From: Gammaproteobacteria bacterium
Lineage (GTDB): Bacteria; Pseudomonadota; Gammaproteobacteria; Steroidobacterales; Woeseiaceae
NCBI GenBank assembly: GCA_029862045.1
Contig: JAOTYE010000008.1
Span: 96,756-160,755 of the forward strand
DNA length: 64,000 nt
Reading direction: 5' to 3'
A program made the translations under genes and the position numbers. The notes under the pieces were generated by a model that was given only the letters and a program-made list of their open reading frames with translations, was not told the origin of the DNA and did no database searches. Shown piece by piece: positions 28,327 through 38,146 of the stretch. The stretch's first letter is position 1. Each line of letters starts with the position of its first letter.

Positions 28327-31300
28327 CTACTGCACCGTCATGGGCGGGGAGAACTGTTTCTGACCGGTGCTCAGGGTGCTTTCGACGACGGCACAGTAAT
28401 CACCCGGATGGGGAACGATCGCCTCCCAGTTGAACTGCCAGTAGTCATTGGCCTTGTAGCGGAATCCGCTCGTACCGGGATCGCCGGCCATGCTCAGTAT
28501 GATGTTACCTGACGAGCACTCCAGGATGCTGAGCATTTGAACGTCACCGGAACTGTCAACGGGATTCATTTCCTCGTCCAGCCAGGCCCACAACAATGGA
28601 TTCGAGCTTCCCAAGTTCACACGAGTTTTTCTCGGATCGATACCTGTGGCTCCGGCATAACGGAACCTTACAATTACTGTACGCGTGAGTTCGGCCGTAT
28701 TTCCAGAGGTATCCGTCGCTGTAATGAACACCGTGTACGTGCCCGCTGTCGTGGTATCTACGTCGCTGGTATCAATGTCTATGTCAACGGGTTGGTCGGA
28801 GTTATCGTCGGCAGTGGCGCCGGCATCAACATACGGACCCGTACCCGATTCGATGGAGATCGTCGCAGCACCGATCAGTGTAATCACCGGTGGCGTCTCG
28901 TCGAGGATAGTAACTTCGAAGGAACCCATCGCAGAGTTGTTACCGGAGTCGGTTGCCGCGCATTCAACCAACGTCGTTCCGATAGTGAAGTCATGAACGA
29001 ACACGTACAGGCCGTTGGCGATGTCGGAGCGTGCGTCGTCCAGCATGCCAACGGAGCACGAAACCATTGGCATCGCGTCCGCGTCGGAGACGTTGAACGG
29101 GCCCCAGAACAGCATGAATGAACTCTTGTCATCGTCAAGCACGAATGGCTCTGTCCGATCGAACAACGGCGGGCTGATATTAGTAATCTCAGGAGGGCTC
29201 GTATCCTGAACGGTCACGACAAAGCTGGCCGTAGCCTCGTTCATGCTATCGTCGGTCGCCAAGCACTCCACCGTCGTCGTCGGTCCCGGGGCGGTCAGAG
29301 GAAATGTGCTTCCGGACGCGGGATTGCACACAACATCCACGCCCGAATCAACGCCATCTTGATCCGTCGCGGTAGGCGTAAATGCAAAAGCTGCGCCTGC
29401 CGGACTTTCCGCCTCGAGTATTACGTCGCCCGGTACGCTGCCCGCATCAAACATCGGTGCAGTCGTATCGAGCACGCTGACCAGGACGTCGACCGAAACA
29501 GGGTCGCCATTCTGGTCGAGCGCTGTGCATGAAAGAGAGGTTGGTCCGGGATCGGGCGTGTTGTCGATGTCGAGCGGGACGAAACCCCCGAGCGCCGGCG
29601 TGCAAGTCACCGGGACGCTATCGTTGCCCCGGACGGCCTGCACGAAATCGGTTGGCAAAATCGCGCCACCGGCCGTATTCGCTTCCAGAGTACCGGTGTC
29701 GCCAGTCTGGAAATTGAATACTGTCGGTCTGTTGATGATCAGTTCCTGATTATCATTCAGATTGTCGGACAAGGTATTGGCGACCTGCGATGAGAACACG
29801 TACGCGATCCTGTCCGACGTCAGTCGCGGCGCGATCTGTTCCATCAGGGCTCGCGGTGCGATAAAGCGCAGTGTGTTTTGCAGCACATCACCCGGACCAA
29901 TTACATAGGTCAGTATGCCCAGGCGATTGTTGTTGATATCCGGTATCTCGAGCGTCGCGAGATCAGGATTGTTCACCGCTGCAACGACACGGTTCTCGCT
30001 GATGATTCGTGGCGCACAGAACTGCACGTCATCGATCTTCTTGTCTTGCCAGGCGATCAACTGAGTCGCCAGTTCGCCACTTGCGATGAGATCGAGAATG
30101 AACGGATCGGCAATCAAAAAATCGACTGTATAAGGTGTAATCGTGTTGCCGACATTCTGCACGCCATAGTTAATGTCGAGCTTGACGACCAGGCCGTCGA
30201 TATTGCCGAGGTCCGGATCCGGAATCTCGTCGTTGTCGAGACTTGCCGGATCAATCAGCGGCGAATTGAATTCGTCCGGATTGAATTCATCGGGATTGAA
30301 CTCATCGGGATTGAACTCGTCCGGATTGAATTCATCGGGATTGAACTCATCCGGATTGAATTCGTCGGGGTTGAATTCATCGGGGTTGAACTCGTCCGGA
30401 TTGAATTCATCCGGCGTGTACAGGTCGGGGTTGAACTCGTCCGGATTGTATTCGTCCGGATTAAATTCATCGGGATTGAATTCGTCCGGAGTAAACACTC
30501 TCGGGTTGTGAATTTCGAAATCGTTGAGCGTTCCGTCGGCGTTCAGAAGCGGCCCCGATTCGACGGCACCGTTGGCCGTGATCGTATTGATCAGGACCTC
30601 TGGTCGATCACTGAAAACCTCGAAGATGTCGACGGCAACAGGATTAAAAGCCGCTGCGGACACAACGAACAATGCTGTCGCCTCGCTGGAGCGTGGACCG
30701 ACGGTGATCGTCTCACTTACGTTGGGTGGTATTGTCGAAAACTCCGGAAGTAGCGGATCAAACGGCAGCTGATCCCAGGACGCGCGGGCTTCGGTCGGAG
30801 CACCGACCGGTTGATTCGCAATTTGCAGTCGGAAATTCCTGGTCGACGCGCTAGCGTTCTCGGCAACGATGACATATGACCGCTGAATCGAACCAAGCGT
30901 CTTGTTTGGATTGATCGAGAAAGCGGTGGCTGGATTCTCGATCAGCGCGCCATAGATATCGAAATCCTTGGTACGATTATTGAGCGCAGTAAATGGCCCC
31001 GGGGGTCCCGGGTTTGGCGCGGCGGTACACGGATTCGCGCCCTGATTAAAGTCCTCGACACTGAGCGCAAGCCGGGTCTCGTCATCGTCGAGAATCGGCG
31101 TTGGCGCTTTGCGGCGCGTCCCAGCGGCCGTCGTGGCGCCAGGCGTTGGTGCGAACGGCACCAGGTCCGTTACCTGCGCCGTGTAAATGTCACCCTTGAC
31201 GTTGCGTGAGGAGATAAACGACATCCAGAACACAGGTTCCTTGCCCGGATTCCGGGCGTCGAGAGACGAATTGTCTTCCCAGAACGGCGGGTCTCCACTT

Positions 31301-32964
31301 TCCGGATTAAACACGTACCGATGTTTGGCCGACGTCATGCCACTGTAGTCGCCCATAAACGGCACGCTGCTGGTCTTGTACGCCTTGATGTTCCAGCCAT
31401 CACCCTCGATCTCCCTGACGCTGCCGTTGATGAGCGCTTTGCGGTAGCGGGAAACGACGACGGGCGGATTGTCGGTTGCGACGGGCTGACCGCTGTCGAT
31501 CAGCACCTTGGTGGTCAGCACCCTGGCGGTACGGCGAAACTGGATCACAGAGTTCGGCCCGGTGTTGTAATTGAAGTCCGCGAGCACCGGGTAGGTCAGA
31601 AACGCAGTCAATGCGTTGGCGGCGAAGGGACTCGTACTGACGTTCTCCAGATAATTCCGTACCCGCAGTGTATCGAAGCGGCTGTCCCACCAACCGACCT
31701 GGCAGACGCCCAGCGAGCAATCCACGACCGGCATGAACTGGAAGCCAACGTCGGGATACGGCGCGATCTTTTCCGGAGTGCCCCAGCTTCTGCCATTGGC
31801 GGAACCCACTACAGCCATGATTCTGGAGTCAGTGGGTTGGTCGAACGTGGTGAAACAACCACCATCCGAGCTCGGCTTGCGCTCCGAATAGACGAGTATG
31901 AATTTCTTGCCGTTGTTACTGACGGAGGGAAAATCATTGGTGCGGGCCGCCGCCACGGACTGATTGTCCTGGTTTGGGAACGTTGGTACGTCATAGGCAC
32001 ACAGCGGCGATACGATGTCGAATGGCTGGCCGATGCGCTGCCCACCGTCGTTCGAGATGGCACCACGCATCGCGGAAGGTTGATCCTCATCGGGAAAAAC
32101 GCGAAATACATACAGCACCGTGTCGCCCATGGCAGTGACACTGACGCCCTGATCCCGCCCTGAGGTCACGGCTACCTGTTTCGCGTTGCTGAACGAGTCG
32201 CCGTAGTTGTCGGTGTACAACGAGAGGATCTCGATGTCGTTCTTGCTCGGATTGAACAGTGCGAACGTCACGAGAATGCGCGCTTTCGGCCACTGCCGCG
32301 TTATCGTCTTGACAGAGCCGTCGGGCCCTTCGACCTGCATCGTGACGTCGATGGTGCCCGGATTATCCTCGTCGAGGATGTACGTGCCATTGACCTTGTC
32401 CGCGAACTTACTGCCCGTGCTGCGGTAAACCTGAACCGGCGTGGGTTCGAGTGCCTTGCGAAAACCGAGTTCGGCATTCAGGTCCATCATGCGCTGCATG
32501 TAGATGCCACCGCCGGTGCCGCCCGCCTCGCCGCGATTCGCACCGATGTGCAGGATGCCGCAGCCACCCGGCCAACAAAGCGTAATTGGGTCCGCCGTAA
32601 ATTCGACGTTCAGACTCGTTGCAGGATTCAGCTTCGTGCCGTTGATGTAGCGATTGAAAAACGTTTTGCCGCCATCGAGCGTTTCCGACATACGGATCGC
32701 CGTATCGCCTGGACCGGCCGGATCGTCCGAACCGCCACTGGCATTCCAGGCACAGACAATGTTGCGCACCAGCAGCGGATTGATGGCACAGCTCGACTCG
32801 TTGTCCTGCATCGCGGGTATGCCGCGATACTGACCCGGGGCCGTCCTGCCAACAACGTTCGAATTCAGTTCGACCGATGAATTCTGCGCTGCTGCCGGCT
32901 GCACCTGAGCCGAATACGTCAACACGGCGAGGCACGCCGTCAAGAAAAAGGATTTCGCTCTCAT
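28327..32964 (-). CDS. Giant secreted protein: sialidase-like propeller, NPDEF repeats, HYR/Ig-like domains
   Basis: A 1545-residue secreted protein with a signal peptide (residues 1-26, ending AAAQ). The first 600 or so residues look like a BNR/sialidase-type propeller (ETLDGGKTFFN, DNYGDSFSNA, GRSWGTPEKI), but the catalytic residues of sialidases cannot be confirmed. Residues near 825-900 contain 15 tandem five-residue units, mostly NPDEF. The C-terminal third has HYR-like domains with paired Cys (SLSCTALDQNGDPVSV, TVECLATDDSMNEATASF), then a DUF5011/Ig-like domain (PPVITLIGAATISIESG). There is no LPxTG or autotransporter barrel. It is probably surface-associated or released; adhesion or glycan binding is plausible but unproven. 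Confidence 0.82.
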   Translation of the reverse strand: MRAKSFFLTACLAVLTYSAQVQPAAAQNSSVELNSNVVGRTAPGQYRGIPAMQDNESSCAINPLLVRNIVCAWNASGGSDDPAGPGDTAIRMSETLDGGKTFFNRYINGTKLNPATSLNVEFTADPITLCWPGGCGILHIGANRGEAGGTGGGIYMQRMMDLNAELGFRKALEPTPVQVYRSTGSKFADKVNGTYILDEDNPGTIDVTMQVEGPDGSVKTITRQWPKARILVTFALFNPSKNDIEILSLYTDNYGDSFSNAKQVAVTSGRDQGVSVTAMGDTVLYVFRVFPDEDQPSAMRGAISNDGGQRIGQPFDIVSPLCAYDVPTFPNQDNQSVAAARTNDFPSVSNNGKKFILVYSERKPSSDGGCFTTFDQPTDSRIMAVVGSANGRSWGTPEKIAPYPDVGFQFMPVVDCSLGVCQVGWWDSRFDTLRVRNYLENVSTSPFAANALTAFLTYPVLADFNYNTGPNSVIQFRRTARVLTTKVLIDSGQPVATDNPPVVVSRYRKALINGSVREIEGDGWNIKAYKTSSVPFMGDYSGMTSAKHRYVFNPESGDPPFWEDNSSLDARNPGKEPVFWMSFISSRNVKGDIYTAQVTDLVPFAPTPGATTAAGTRRKAPTPILDDDETRLALSVEDFNQGANPCTAAPNPGPPGPFTALNNRTKDFDIYGALIENPATAFSINPNKTLGSIQRSYVIVAENASASTRNFRLQIANQPVGAPTEARASWDQLPFDPLLPEFSTIPPNVSETITVGPRSSEATALFVVSAAAFNPVAVDIFEVFSDRPEVLINTITANGAVESGPLLNADGTLNDFEIHNPRVFTPDEFNPDEFNPDEYNPDEFNPDLYTPDEFNPDEFNPDEFNPDEFNPDEFNPDEFNPDEFNPDEFNPDEFNPDEFNSPLIDPASLDNDEIPDPDLGNIDGLVVKLDINYGVQNVGNTITPYTVDFLIADPFILDLIASGELATQLIAWQDKKIDDVQFCAPRIISENRVVAAVNNPDLATLEIPDINNNRLGILTYVIGPGDVLQNTLRFIAPRALMEQIAPRLTSDRIAYVFSSQVANTLSDNLNDNQELIINRPTVFNFQTGDTGTLEANTAGGAILPTDFVQAVRGNDSVPVTCTPALGGFVPLDIDNTPDPGPTSLSCTALDQNGDPVSVDVLVSVLDTTAPMFDAGSVPGDVILEAESPAGAAFAFTPTATDQDGVDSGVDVVCNPASGSTFPLTAPGPTTTVECLATDDSMNEATASFVVTVQDTSPPEITNISPPLFDRTEPFVLDDDKSSFMLFWGPFNVSDADAMPMVSCSVGMLDDARSDIANGLYVFVHDFTIGTTLVECAATDSGNNSAMGSFEVTILDETPPVITLIGAATISIESGTGPYVDAGATADDNSDQPVDIDIDTSDVDTTTAGTYTVFITATDTSGNTAELTRTVIVRFRYAGATGIDPRKTRVNLGSSNPLLWAWLDEEMNPVDSSGDVQMLSILECSSGNIILSMAGDPGTSGFRYKANDYWQFNWEAIVPHPGDYCAVVESTLSTGQKQFSPPMTVQ
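30266..30490 (-). repeat. 15-bp tandem repeat (15 units) coding an acidic NPDEF array
   Basis: Fifteen consecutive 15-bp units, plus-strand form close to TTGAATTCGTCCGGA, encode mostly NPDEF on the minus strand. Two units read NPDEY and NPDLY and two begin with T. Variation is mainly at third codon positions, which points to protein-level selection or old expansion rather than fresh slippage. Confidence 0.95.
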
Positions 32965-33202
32965 ACGTTATTGCACCTGGACATTCGAGCCGCGGAGTGC
33001 CGCAAGGCCCGCATATTATTTATTCTGGATTATGTTTGCGAACTATTATTTTTGCGAACTGCTTCATTATTGTGTCGCCCGATCATTATAAGGCAACGCC
33101 GAACCGAATACGCTAACTGTTCAGAGTGGCGGTTACATTATGTCAACGCTTTACCTTATACTATCAACCAAATAACAAGAACAATCGTTGGGGAATCACC
33201 AC
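32965..33202. promoter_or_regulatory. Divergent intergenic region between the giant protein and MFS gene
   Basis: These 238 AT-richer bases must carry promoters for both divergent genes. The stretch around 33010-33080 is notably AT-rich (ATATTATTTATTCTGG). I see no confident -35/-10 pair. Confidence 0.35.
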
Positions 33203-34936
33203 ATGGCAGGCTCTTTTACGCTCGCAGACAACGCGCGAGTACGTTACGCCACGGGCTCCATCATGTACTTCGCCCAGGGCATTCCACAGGGCCTGCTGGC
33301 GATCGCCATACCCGTGTGGCTCGCCAGTCAGGGCGTTGGCGCGGGCGATATCGGTTCGTATCTCGCCGTCATCGTATTGCCCTGGGCCTTCAAGCTGGTC
33401 ACAGGCCCGCTAATGGATCGCTACGAGTTCCTGCCGATGGGAAGAAGAAGGCCCTGGGCGATCGGCGCCCAGCTCGGTCTGTCGCTGTCATTGCTTGCCC
33501 TCATGCTCGTGGAACGCCCTGCCGAACAGGTCGGTTTGTTGATGATCATTGGCGTGCTCATCAACAGTTTTGCGGCAACCCAGGACGTTGCGGTCGACGG
33601 CATGTCAATCGATCTGACGCCAGTCAGGGAGCAGGGCCGCCTGAATGCCTTCATGAGCTTCGGCAAGTCCATCGGTTGGGCATCAACAGCTGCTGTGTCA
33701 GGCATGCTTCTCACCACGTGGGGCCTGAGCGCAACAGCAATAATCGCCGCCGCGGTTACAACCATCGCTTTGATCGTCATGCTCGTCGTTCGCGAGCGCG
33801 AGGGCGAGCGAACGCTGCCCTGGGCCGATGGCAAGGCGGCCTCGGTACATCGCGCCAACACTTCTTTCCGTGCGGTGTTCAGTGAGATCAACAAGGTCCT
33901 CTGGGTACGGAGCAGCCTGATCGTCATGGCCATCATGTTTTTTGACGGCCTGATATACGGCTATGGCCAGGCATTGATGCCCATCGCCGCCGTGAATCTC
34001 TTCGGCTACACGACACCGCAATGGTCGCAGCTGGTTGCCATGATGGGATTGATCGGCGCCGTCCTCGCGCTCACGCTCGGGCCCGCGATCGACAAGATGG
34101 GCGCGAAACGCATGCTGTTGCTCGCCGTCGCGCTGCTCGGCTTACACGCCATTCTGATCGCTCAGACACAGCACCTGTGGCAGAACACACTCTATGTGCG
34201 GGCGATGTTGTCGATCTGGGTAATGATGCTGCCGGTCGTGATGGTAGCGAGCATCGCGTTGGCCATGGCGATCTGCAAAAGCATCAATTCCGCGACGCAA
34301 TTTGCCATCTACATGTCGGTCGCAAATCTCGGGCATTCGGCCGGATCGAAGATCTATGGAACAGTCGCCGAGAAATCGACCTACGTCCAGTCCTACACAA
34401 TGCTCAGCGCTCTCATCGTCGCGATGATCATCGTCCTCTTGTTCCACCGACACCACCATCCAGGAGAACAAGGCACGGAGCCAGGAGGCAAGAGACGGGA
34501 AAGCCGAAGACACACCATCGGCATCGGTGGCAACGAGGCCGGAATATTCTGGTCTGGCGCCATGCGCTGCCCGAAGTGCAGGGCCGACATGGAACAGATC
34601 AGCTATGAAGGAACCGAAGTTGATCGTTGCAGGATATGCAACGGCATCTGGTTCGACGCCGGAGAGATCGATCTTATAAAGAACAAGAAGGCGGCAGCTG
34701 CGATCGACACCGGTGATGCAAAGACAGGAAAACAGAGTAACGCGATTGACAGCTATCAATGCCCGCGCTGCAGCGGTGCGATGGTCAAAGTAGTCGACCC
34801 GCGCCAGACCCACATCTGGTATGAGACCTGCGGTTCCTGTCACGGCTCCTATCTGGATGCCGGTGAATTAAGAGACTTGTCCAACGTGGCCATTTCGGAC
34901 TTCTTCAGGGGTCTCGCCGTGCCAGAACGAAAATAG
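33203..34936 (+). CDS. MFS transporter fused to a double zinc-ribbon (TFIIB-type) domain
   Basis: A 577-residue protein. The start is ATG 33203 with GGGGAA upstream; an in-frame TTG lies 15 bases earlier. Residues up to about 425 form a 12-segment major facilitator resembling AmpG/PAT-type permeases (YFAQGIPQGLLAIAIPVWL near the start, DVAVDGMSIDL in the middle). After a His/Gly/Arg-rich linker the last 120 or so residues contain two zinc-ribbon units, CPKC with CRIC and CPRC with CGSC, each followed by FDAGE or LDAGE. Such zf-TFIIB proteins are normally separate genes beginning MRCPxC, and an internal Met precedes that point (34561). The reading frame is open throughout, so this is either a genuine fusion or two genes joined by stop loss. 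Confidence 0.82.
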   Translation: MAGSFTLADNARVRYATGSIMYFAQGIPQGLLAIAIPVWLASQGVGAGDIGSYLAVIVLPWAFKLVTGPLMDRYEFLPMGRRRPWAIGAQLGLSLSLLALMLVERPAEQVGLLMIIGVLINSFAATQDVAVDGMSIDLTPVREQGRLNAFMSFGKSIGWASTAAVSGMLLTTWGLSATAIIAAAVTTIALIVMLVVREREGERTLPWADGKAASVHRANTSFRAVFSEINKVLWVRSSLIVMAIMFFDGLIYGYGQALMPIAAVNLFGYTTPQWSQLVAMMGLIGAVLALTLGPAIDKMGAKRMLLLAVALLGLHAILIAQTQHLWQNTLYVRAMLSIWVMMLPVVMVASIALAMAICKSINSATQFAIYMSVANLGHSAGSKIYGTVAEKSTYVQSYTMLSALIVAMIIVLLFHRHHHPGEQGTEPGGKRRESRRHTIGIGGNEAGIFWSGAMRCPKCRADMEQISYEGTEVDRCRICNGIWFDAGEIDLIKNKKAAAAIDTGDAKTGKQSNAIDSYQCPRCSGAMVKVVDPRQTHIWYETCGSCHGSYLDAGELRDLSNVAISDFFRGLAVPERK

Positions 34937-35078
34937 CCGCAACGTACGGCCAGATCTGGTCTCGAACGCGCTTCATCGGTCAGTCGGAAAAAGACGGATT
35001 GACTCCCCTGCTACCTGGTCCCGCAATGACAGACCGTTATGAATAAAGAGACGAATTCCTCATGTAAGATTCTCATGT

Positions 35079-36101
35079 ATGCCCACCAACGTCTCACCCG
35101 AATACAAGAAAGCCGAGGAGGCTTACCGCAAGGCGCGCGAGCCCCGGGAACGCCTGGATTGCCTGCGGGAGATGCTGCGGACGATTCCCAAGCACAAGGG
35201 CACGGACCACCTGCAAGCCGATATCAAGACCCGCATCAAGCAGCTGACCGAGGAGCTCGCGGGGCCTAAGAAAGGCGGGCGCCGCAGTGGCCCGTCCCAT
35301 GTCGTGCGCCCCGAAGGTGCCGCACAGCTTTGCCTCGTGGGACCGCCCAATGCCGGTAAATCCAGTTTGCACGACCGGCTGACCGGATCACACAGCGACA
35401 TTGGGCCGTACCCGTACACAACGCATCTGCCAGTGCCGGGTATGCTCCCTTATGAAGACATCCTCTTCCAGCTGGTTGATCTACCGCCTGTGTCCGCTGA
35501 CTTTATGGAGCCGTGGCTGATCAACGCACTGCAGCCTGCCGATGGGGCGTTGCTCGTTATCGACGTGAGTGACCCCGATTGCCTGGATCAGGTCCCCGCA
35601 ATCATCGCGCGCCTGGCGGAAAAGAAGGCCTTCCTCACAGCGGCATGGCCGGGACTGAAACAAGCGAAACCGCAGGACCCGCGTGAGACAGAAGATCCGT
35701 TTCGTCTCGACTTGCCCACCGTGTTAATTGCCAACAAGAGTGATCTCGATCCCGGTCCCGAGGAAGTCGAGATCCTCGAGGAATTGCTCGGATTGCGTTT
35801 TCCCGCTCTTACAGTGTCGGCGAAAACCGGAGATGGCCTGGATGAGCTCGGACCTTTTCTTTTTCGCGCGCTTGAAATCGTCCGTGTCTACACCAAGACG
35901 CCGGGCAAACCGGCAGATATGGACAAGCCCTTCACGGTGCGTCGTGGCGGCACGGTGCTCGATGTAGCGCGCCTGGTGCATAAAGACATTGCACGAGATT
36001 TGAAATTTGCGCGCATATGGGGTCCCGAGGTATTCGACGGTCAGCAAGTCGGTCCAGATCATCTCGTCTATGATGGCGATCTTGTTGAGCTGCATTTGTA
36101 G
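35079..36101 (+). CDS. DRG/Obg-like TGS-domain GTPase
   Basis: A 340-residue P-loop GTPase. G1 is GPPNAGKSSL at about 90-99, G3 is DLPPV at about 130-134, G4 is NKSD and G5 is SAKTGDGL. The C-terminal 65 or so residues, ending HLVYDGDLVELHL, are a TGS domain. The layout, with a helical N-terminus, G domain and TGS, matches the DRG family typical of archaea and eukaryotes, with bacterial homologues of unknown role; ribosome or RNA association is expected. G3 has Pro in place of the usual DxxG glycine, as seen in some members. It starts at ATG 35079. No operon partners are visible. Confidence 0.85.
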   Translation: MPTNVSPEYKKAEEAYRKAREPRERLDCLREMLRTIPKHKGTDHLQADIKTRIKQLTEELAGPKKGGRRSGPSHVVRPEGAAQLCLVGPPNAGKSSLHDRLTGSHSDIGPYPYTTHLPVPGMLPYEDILFQLVDLPPVSADFMEPWLINALQPADGALLVIDVSDPDCLDQVPAIIARLAEKKAFLTAAWPGLKQAKPQDPRETEDPFRLDLPTVLIANKSDLDPGPEEVEILEELLGLRFPALTVSAKTGDGLDELGPFLFRALEIVRVYTKTPGKPADMDKPFTVRRGGTVLDVARLVHKDIARDLKFARIWGPEVFDGQQVGPDHLVYDGDLVELHL

Positions 36102-36204
36102 ATGCAAATAATGGGGCCAATTGGGTCAGCCTTGAATGCAAATCAACAGCAAGGGTTGCTAGACTCGGTGCATGTCATGACAACCTCAATATTGGGTCTC
36201 GCAC

Positions 36205-37179
36205 ATGCATAAAGCGCTCATTCCGTTTCTGGCCCTTGCCACCATTGTTCCCTTGTTGCTCGCTCCGCCAACGAGCCGCGCCGATGCAGCAGAGGTTGCA
36301 CCGCCGGCGGACGATGAAACCCTTATCTACGTCATCCGGGAAGGAAGAATGCTCGGTGCAGCAGTCGGTCACTGGATTGCCATCAACGACAAAACCGTAG
36401 CCCGGCTCAAAAGTGACAAGCACGCTGTGATCCGGGCGAAGGCCGGCCTGATTACGCTGAATCTGGCCAACTCCGGCGTCCCGGTGTTCTCCGTCGCAAT
36501 CGATGATCGTCCCGGCGAGACGGTGTATCTGAAGTGGCGCCTGGGCGACAGGGAAATGACCGAACTGGACGAAGCGGCCGCGGCAAAGTTCCTGCGCAAG
36601 ACCAAACCGATGGACCCGATCGAGGCACCGTCGCCGAACGCCGAAGAGATACTGGTGTTGATTAACCTGTCGCGACTTGGTTTTGATCTGATGCAACCGG
36701 CAAGCAAGGCGATTGCCCCGGACGACGAACACGGCGTAATCACGATATTTCGCCGCAAGGAAGCGGACAAGATCGACCTGGGCGTTTGGAACGAACACGG
36801 TTTTGTCGGCACACTGGGGGCCAACGAAGCGGTCAGCATCGCTGTACCTCCCGGCACGCATTTTTTTCTTGCGGGAAACGTCGGCACCACGTTGCTAAAG
36901 GCGGAAGTTGCGGCCGGCAAGCGCTACTACGCCTGGCTCGACTACGGCAAGATGTTGGGGCGGGTTCGATTGACGCCGGTATCGTCGAGCCAGTCTGGAG
37001 AATTGCAAGGGTGGCTCAAAAAGACGAAGCAGGTGGAATTAATTCCGCAGGCGGTCACGAATCGTATTCGAGAACGCGAGGAAATTGTCACCGACTTCCT
37101 GCGGCTGGCTATCGAGCGGGCTAACAGTGGCGCCGCCGACTTTACGTTGTTGGGCAGCGACGACGCGCACCTTCACTAA
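36205..37179 (+). CDS. Secreted protein with two DUF2846-like domains
   Basis: A 324-residue exported protein with a signal peptide to about residue 28 (SRADAAE). Two related halves follow. The first has LIYVIREGRMLGAAVGHWIAINDKTVARL and the second has GVITIFRRKEADKIDLGVWNEHGFVGTL. Each continues with a VxVPPGTHxF- or VIRAKAGL-like strand and a Gly-rich YLKWRLG or YYAWLDYGK element. This matches the DUF2846-type beta-sandwich, duplicated. Function is unknown in the family. It appears to be a single gene. Confidence 0.65.
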   Translation: MHKALIPFLALATIVPLLLAPPTSRADAAEVAPPADDETLIYVIREGRMLGAAVGHWIAINDKTVARLKSDKHAVIRAKAGLITLNLANSGVPVFSVAIDDRPGETVYLKWRLGDREMTELDEAAAAKFLRKTKPMDPIEAPSPNAEEILVLINLSRLGFDLMQPASKAIAPDDEHGVITIFRRKEADKIDLGVWNEHGFVGTLGANEAVSIAVPPGTHFFLAGNVGTTLLKAEVAAGKRYYAWLDYGKMLGRVRLTPVSSSQSGELQGWLKKTKQVELIPQAVTNRIREREEIVTDFLRLAIERANSGAADFTLLGSDDAHLH

Positions 37180-37229
37180 ACCTTCGTGACGCCGTATTGC
37201 TCGCGATCGCGATAGTCGAACCGTTGACA

Positions 37230-37715
37230 CTAAATGGGCTGTCGATGAATCCAGCGCAATTGCAGGCTGATGCCGACCAGGAAAAGGGCCAACAGGCCCA
37301 GATAACACATCTTCAGAATCGGATCTTCGATTGACGTCAGAACAGGATCGCCAACCGGTAAGCGCAATAAGCCGTCAGTTACCGCGGGAATGCAATGAAA
37401 GAGCAAGGTCGCCGAGTAACTGACCGCTTGCACGTACCGTGATAATTTTCCGAACGGTTTCATTGTCGCAGCTACCGTCCCTGCTACCAGCGCCAGCAAC
37501 GTCATCACCGCCAAGGCATGACCTGGACCAAACTCGCCGCGTTGAAAAATGGCCAGGGCAGTGCCCGCGGTAATCAAGGTGGCTGCCAGATAGATCTGCC
37601 CCGATCGTGTATGCAGGGATATTTCCTTGAACTTGGCCAGTGTAATGCCACCACTTACAAGTGCGATGATGCCCATGGCGGTGTGAAACCAGCCCAGTGG
37701 GATAATCTCAGGCAT
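37230..37715 (-). CDS. Small four-helix inner-membrane protein (DUF2306-like)
   Basis: A 161-residue membrane protein with about four hydrophobic segments. The first (FHTAMGIIALVSGGITL) starts near residue 10, and His residues lie at FHTAM, SLHTRSG and GPGHALAV. This His pattern resembles DUF2306/heme-binding-like small membrane proteins, without proof. The ATG at 37715 has only a weak SD (GAGAA). The first 13 codons plus 55 bases upstream are duplicated at 50822-50915. Confidence 0.65.
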   Translation of the reverse strand: MPEIIPLGWFHTAMGIIALVSGGITLAKFKEISLHTRSGQIYLAATLITAGTALAIFQRGEFGPGHALAVMTLLALVAGTVAATMKPFGKLSRYVQAVSYSATLLFHCIPAVTDGLLRLPVGDPVLTSIEDPILKMCYLGLLALFLVGISLQLRWIHRQPI

Positions 37716-37770
37716 GCAGGGTTCTCAGATCGATCGTTGGAGCGATGCTATCACGACGTCGACGATTCGA
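37677..37770. repeat. 94-bp dispersed repeat, copy 1
   Basis: Matches 50822-50915 with 7 mismatches and no gaps. It spans the first 13 codons of the DUF2306-like gene and 55 bases upstream, so it contains that gene's start and possibly its promoter. Confidence 0.95.
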
Positions 37771-38146
37771 TTTGGGCCGAGAGATGAGTCGGCCAAATAA
37801 AGAATGGTGGCCGGGGATGGACTGATCGGCGAAGTCGATTGGACAGATGACCGAAGCGAATCTGCCCGACTGGCAAGCGCGGCGAGCCGATCGAACCGTC
37901 CGGAATAGATCGCCAAACTCACAGTCAAGCTGACCTCACTAGCGAAACACGCGGATTTTCAGTCGCGCACGGAACCGCCTGAGGCTATACATTTCAATAG
38001 GGTACCCAGACGCCCCAAGCACCACCCGTTGCTCCATTTGCCACCCCGTTCCGCGGCAACTCGTGGTTTGAGCGACCGTTCTCGAGTTTTGTCCCTCACG
38101 AACACGATAGAATTTCCCATCCTTGGGCGCGGCGTTAAACCGTTCT
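37771..38146. other. Intergenic region before the glycan cluster, no gene seen
   Basis: About 375 bases after the repeat and before the flippase start. Short frames on both strands have no recognisable content. It probably holds the flippase promoter, but I see no convincing -10/-35 pair. Confidence 0.4.

Noticed and set aside
30266..30490. Possible CRISPR-like array
   Set aside because: Units are contiguous 15-mers without spacers, in frame inside a coding region.
30173..30511. Plus-strand frame with a LNSSG pentapeptide array
   Set aside because: It is the antisense reading of the NPDEF repeat in the giant secreted protein; a 15-bp repeat is open in several frames by construction.
37725..37928. 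67-residue minus-strand frame
   Set aside because: No RBS, no recognisable content, and it overlaps the 94-bp repeat; likely chance.
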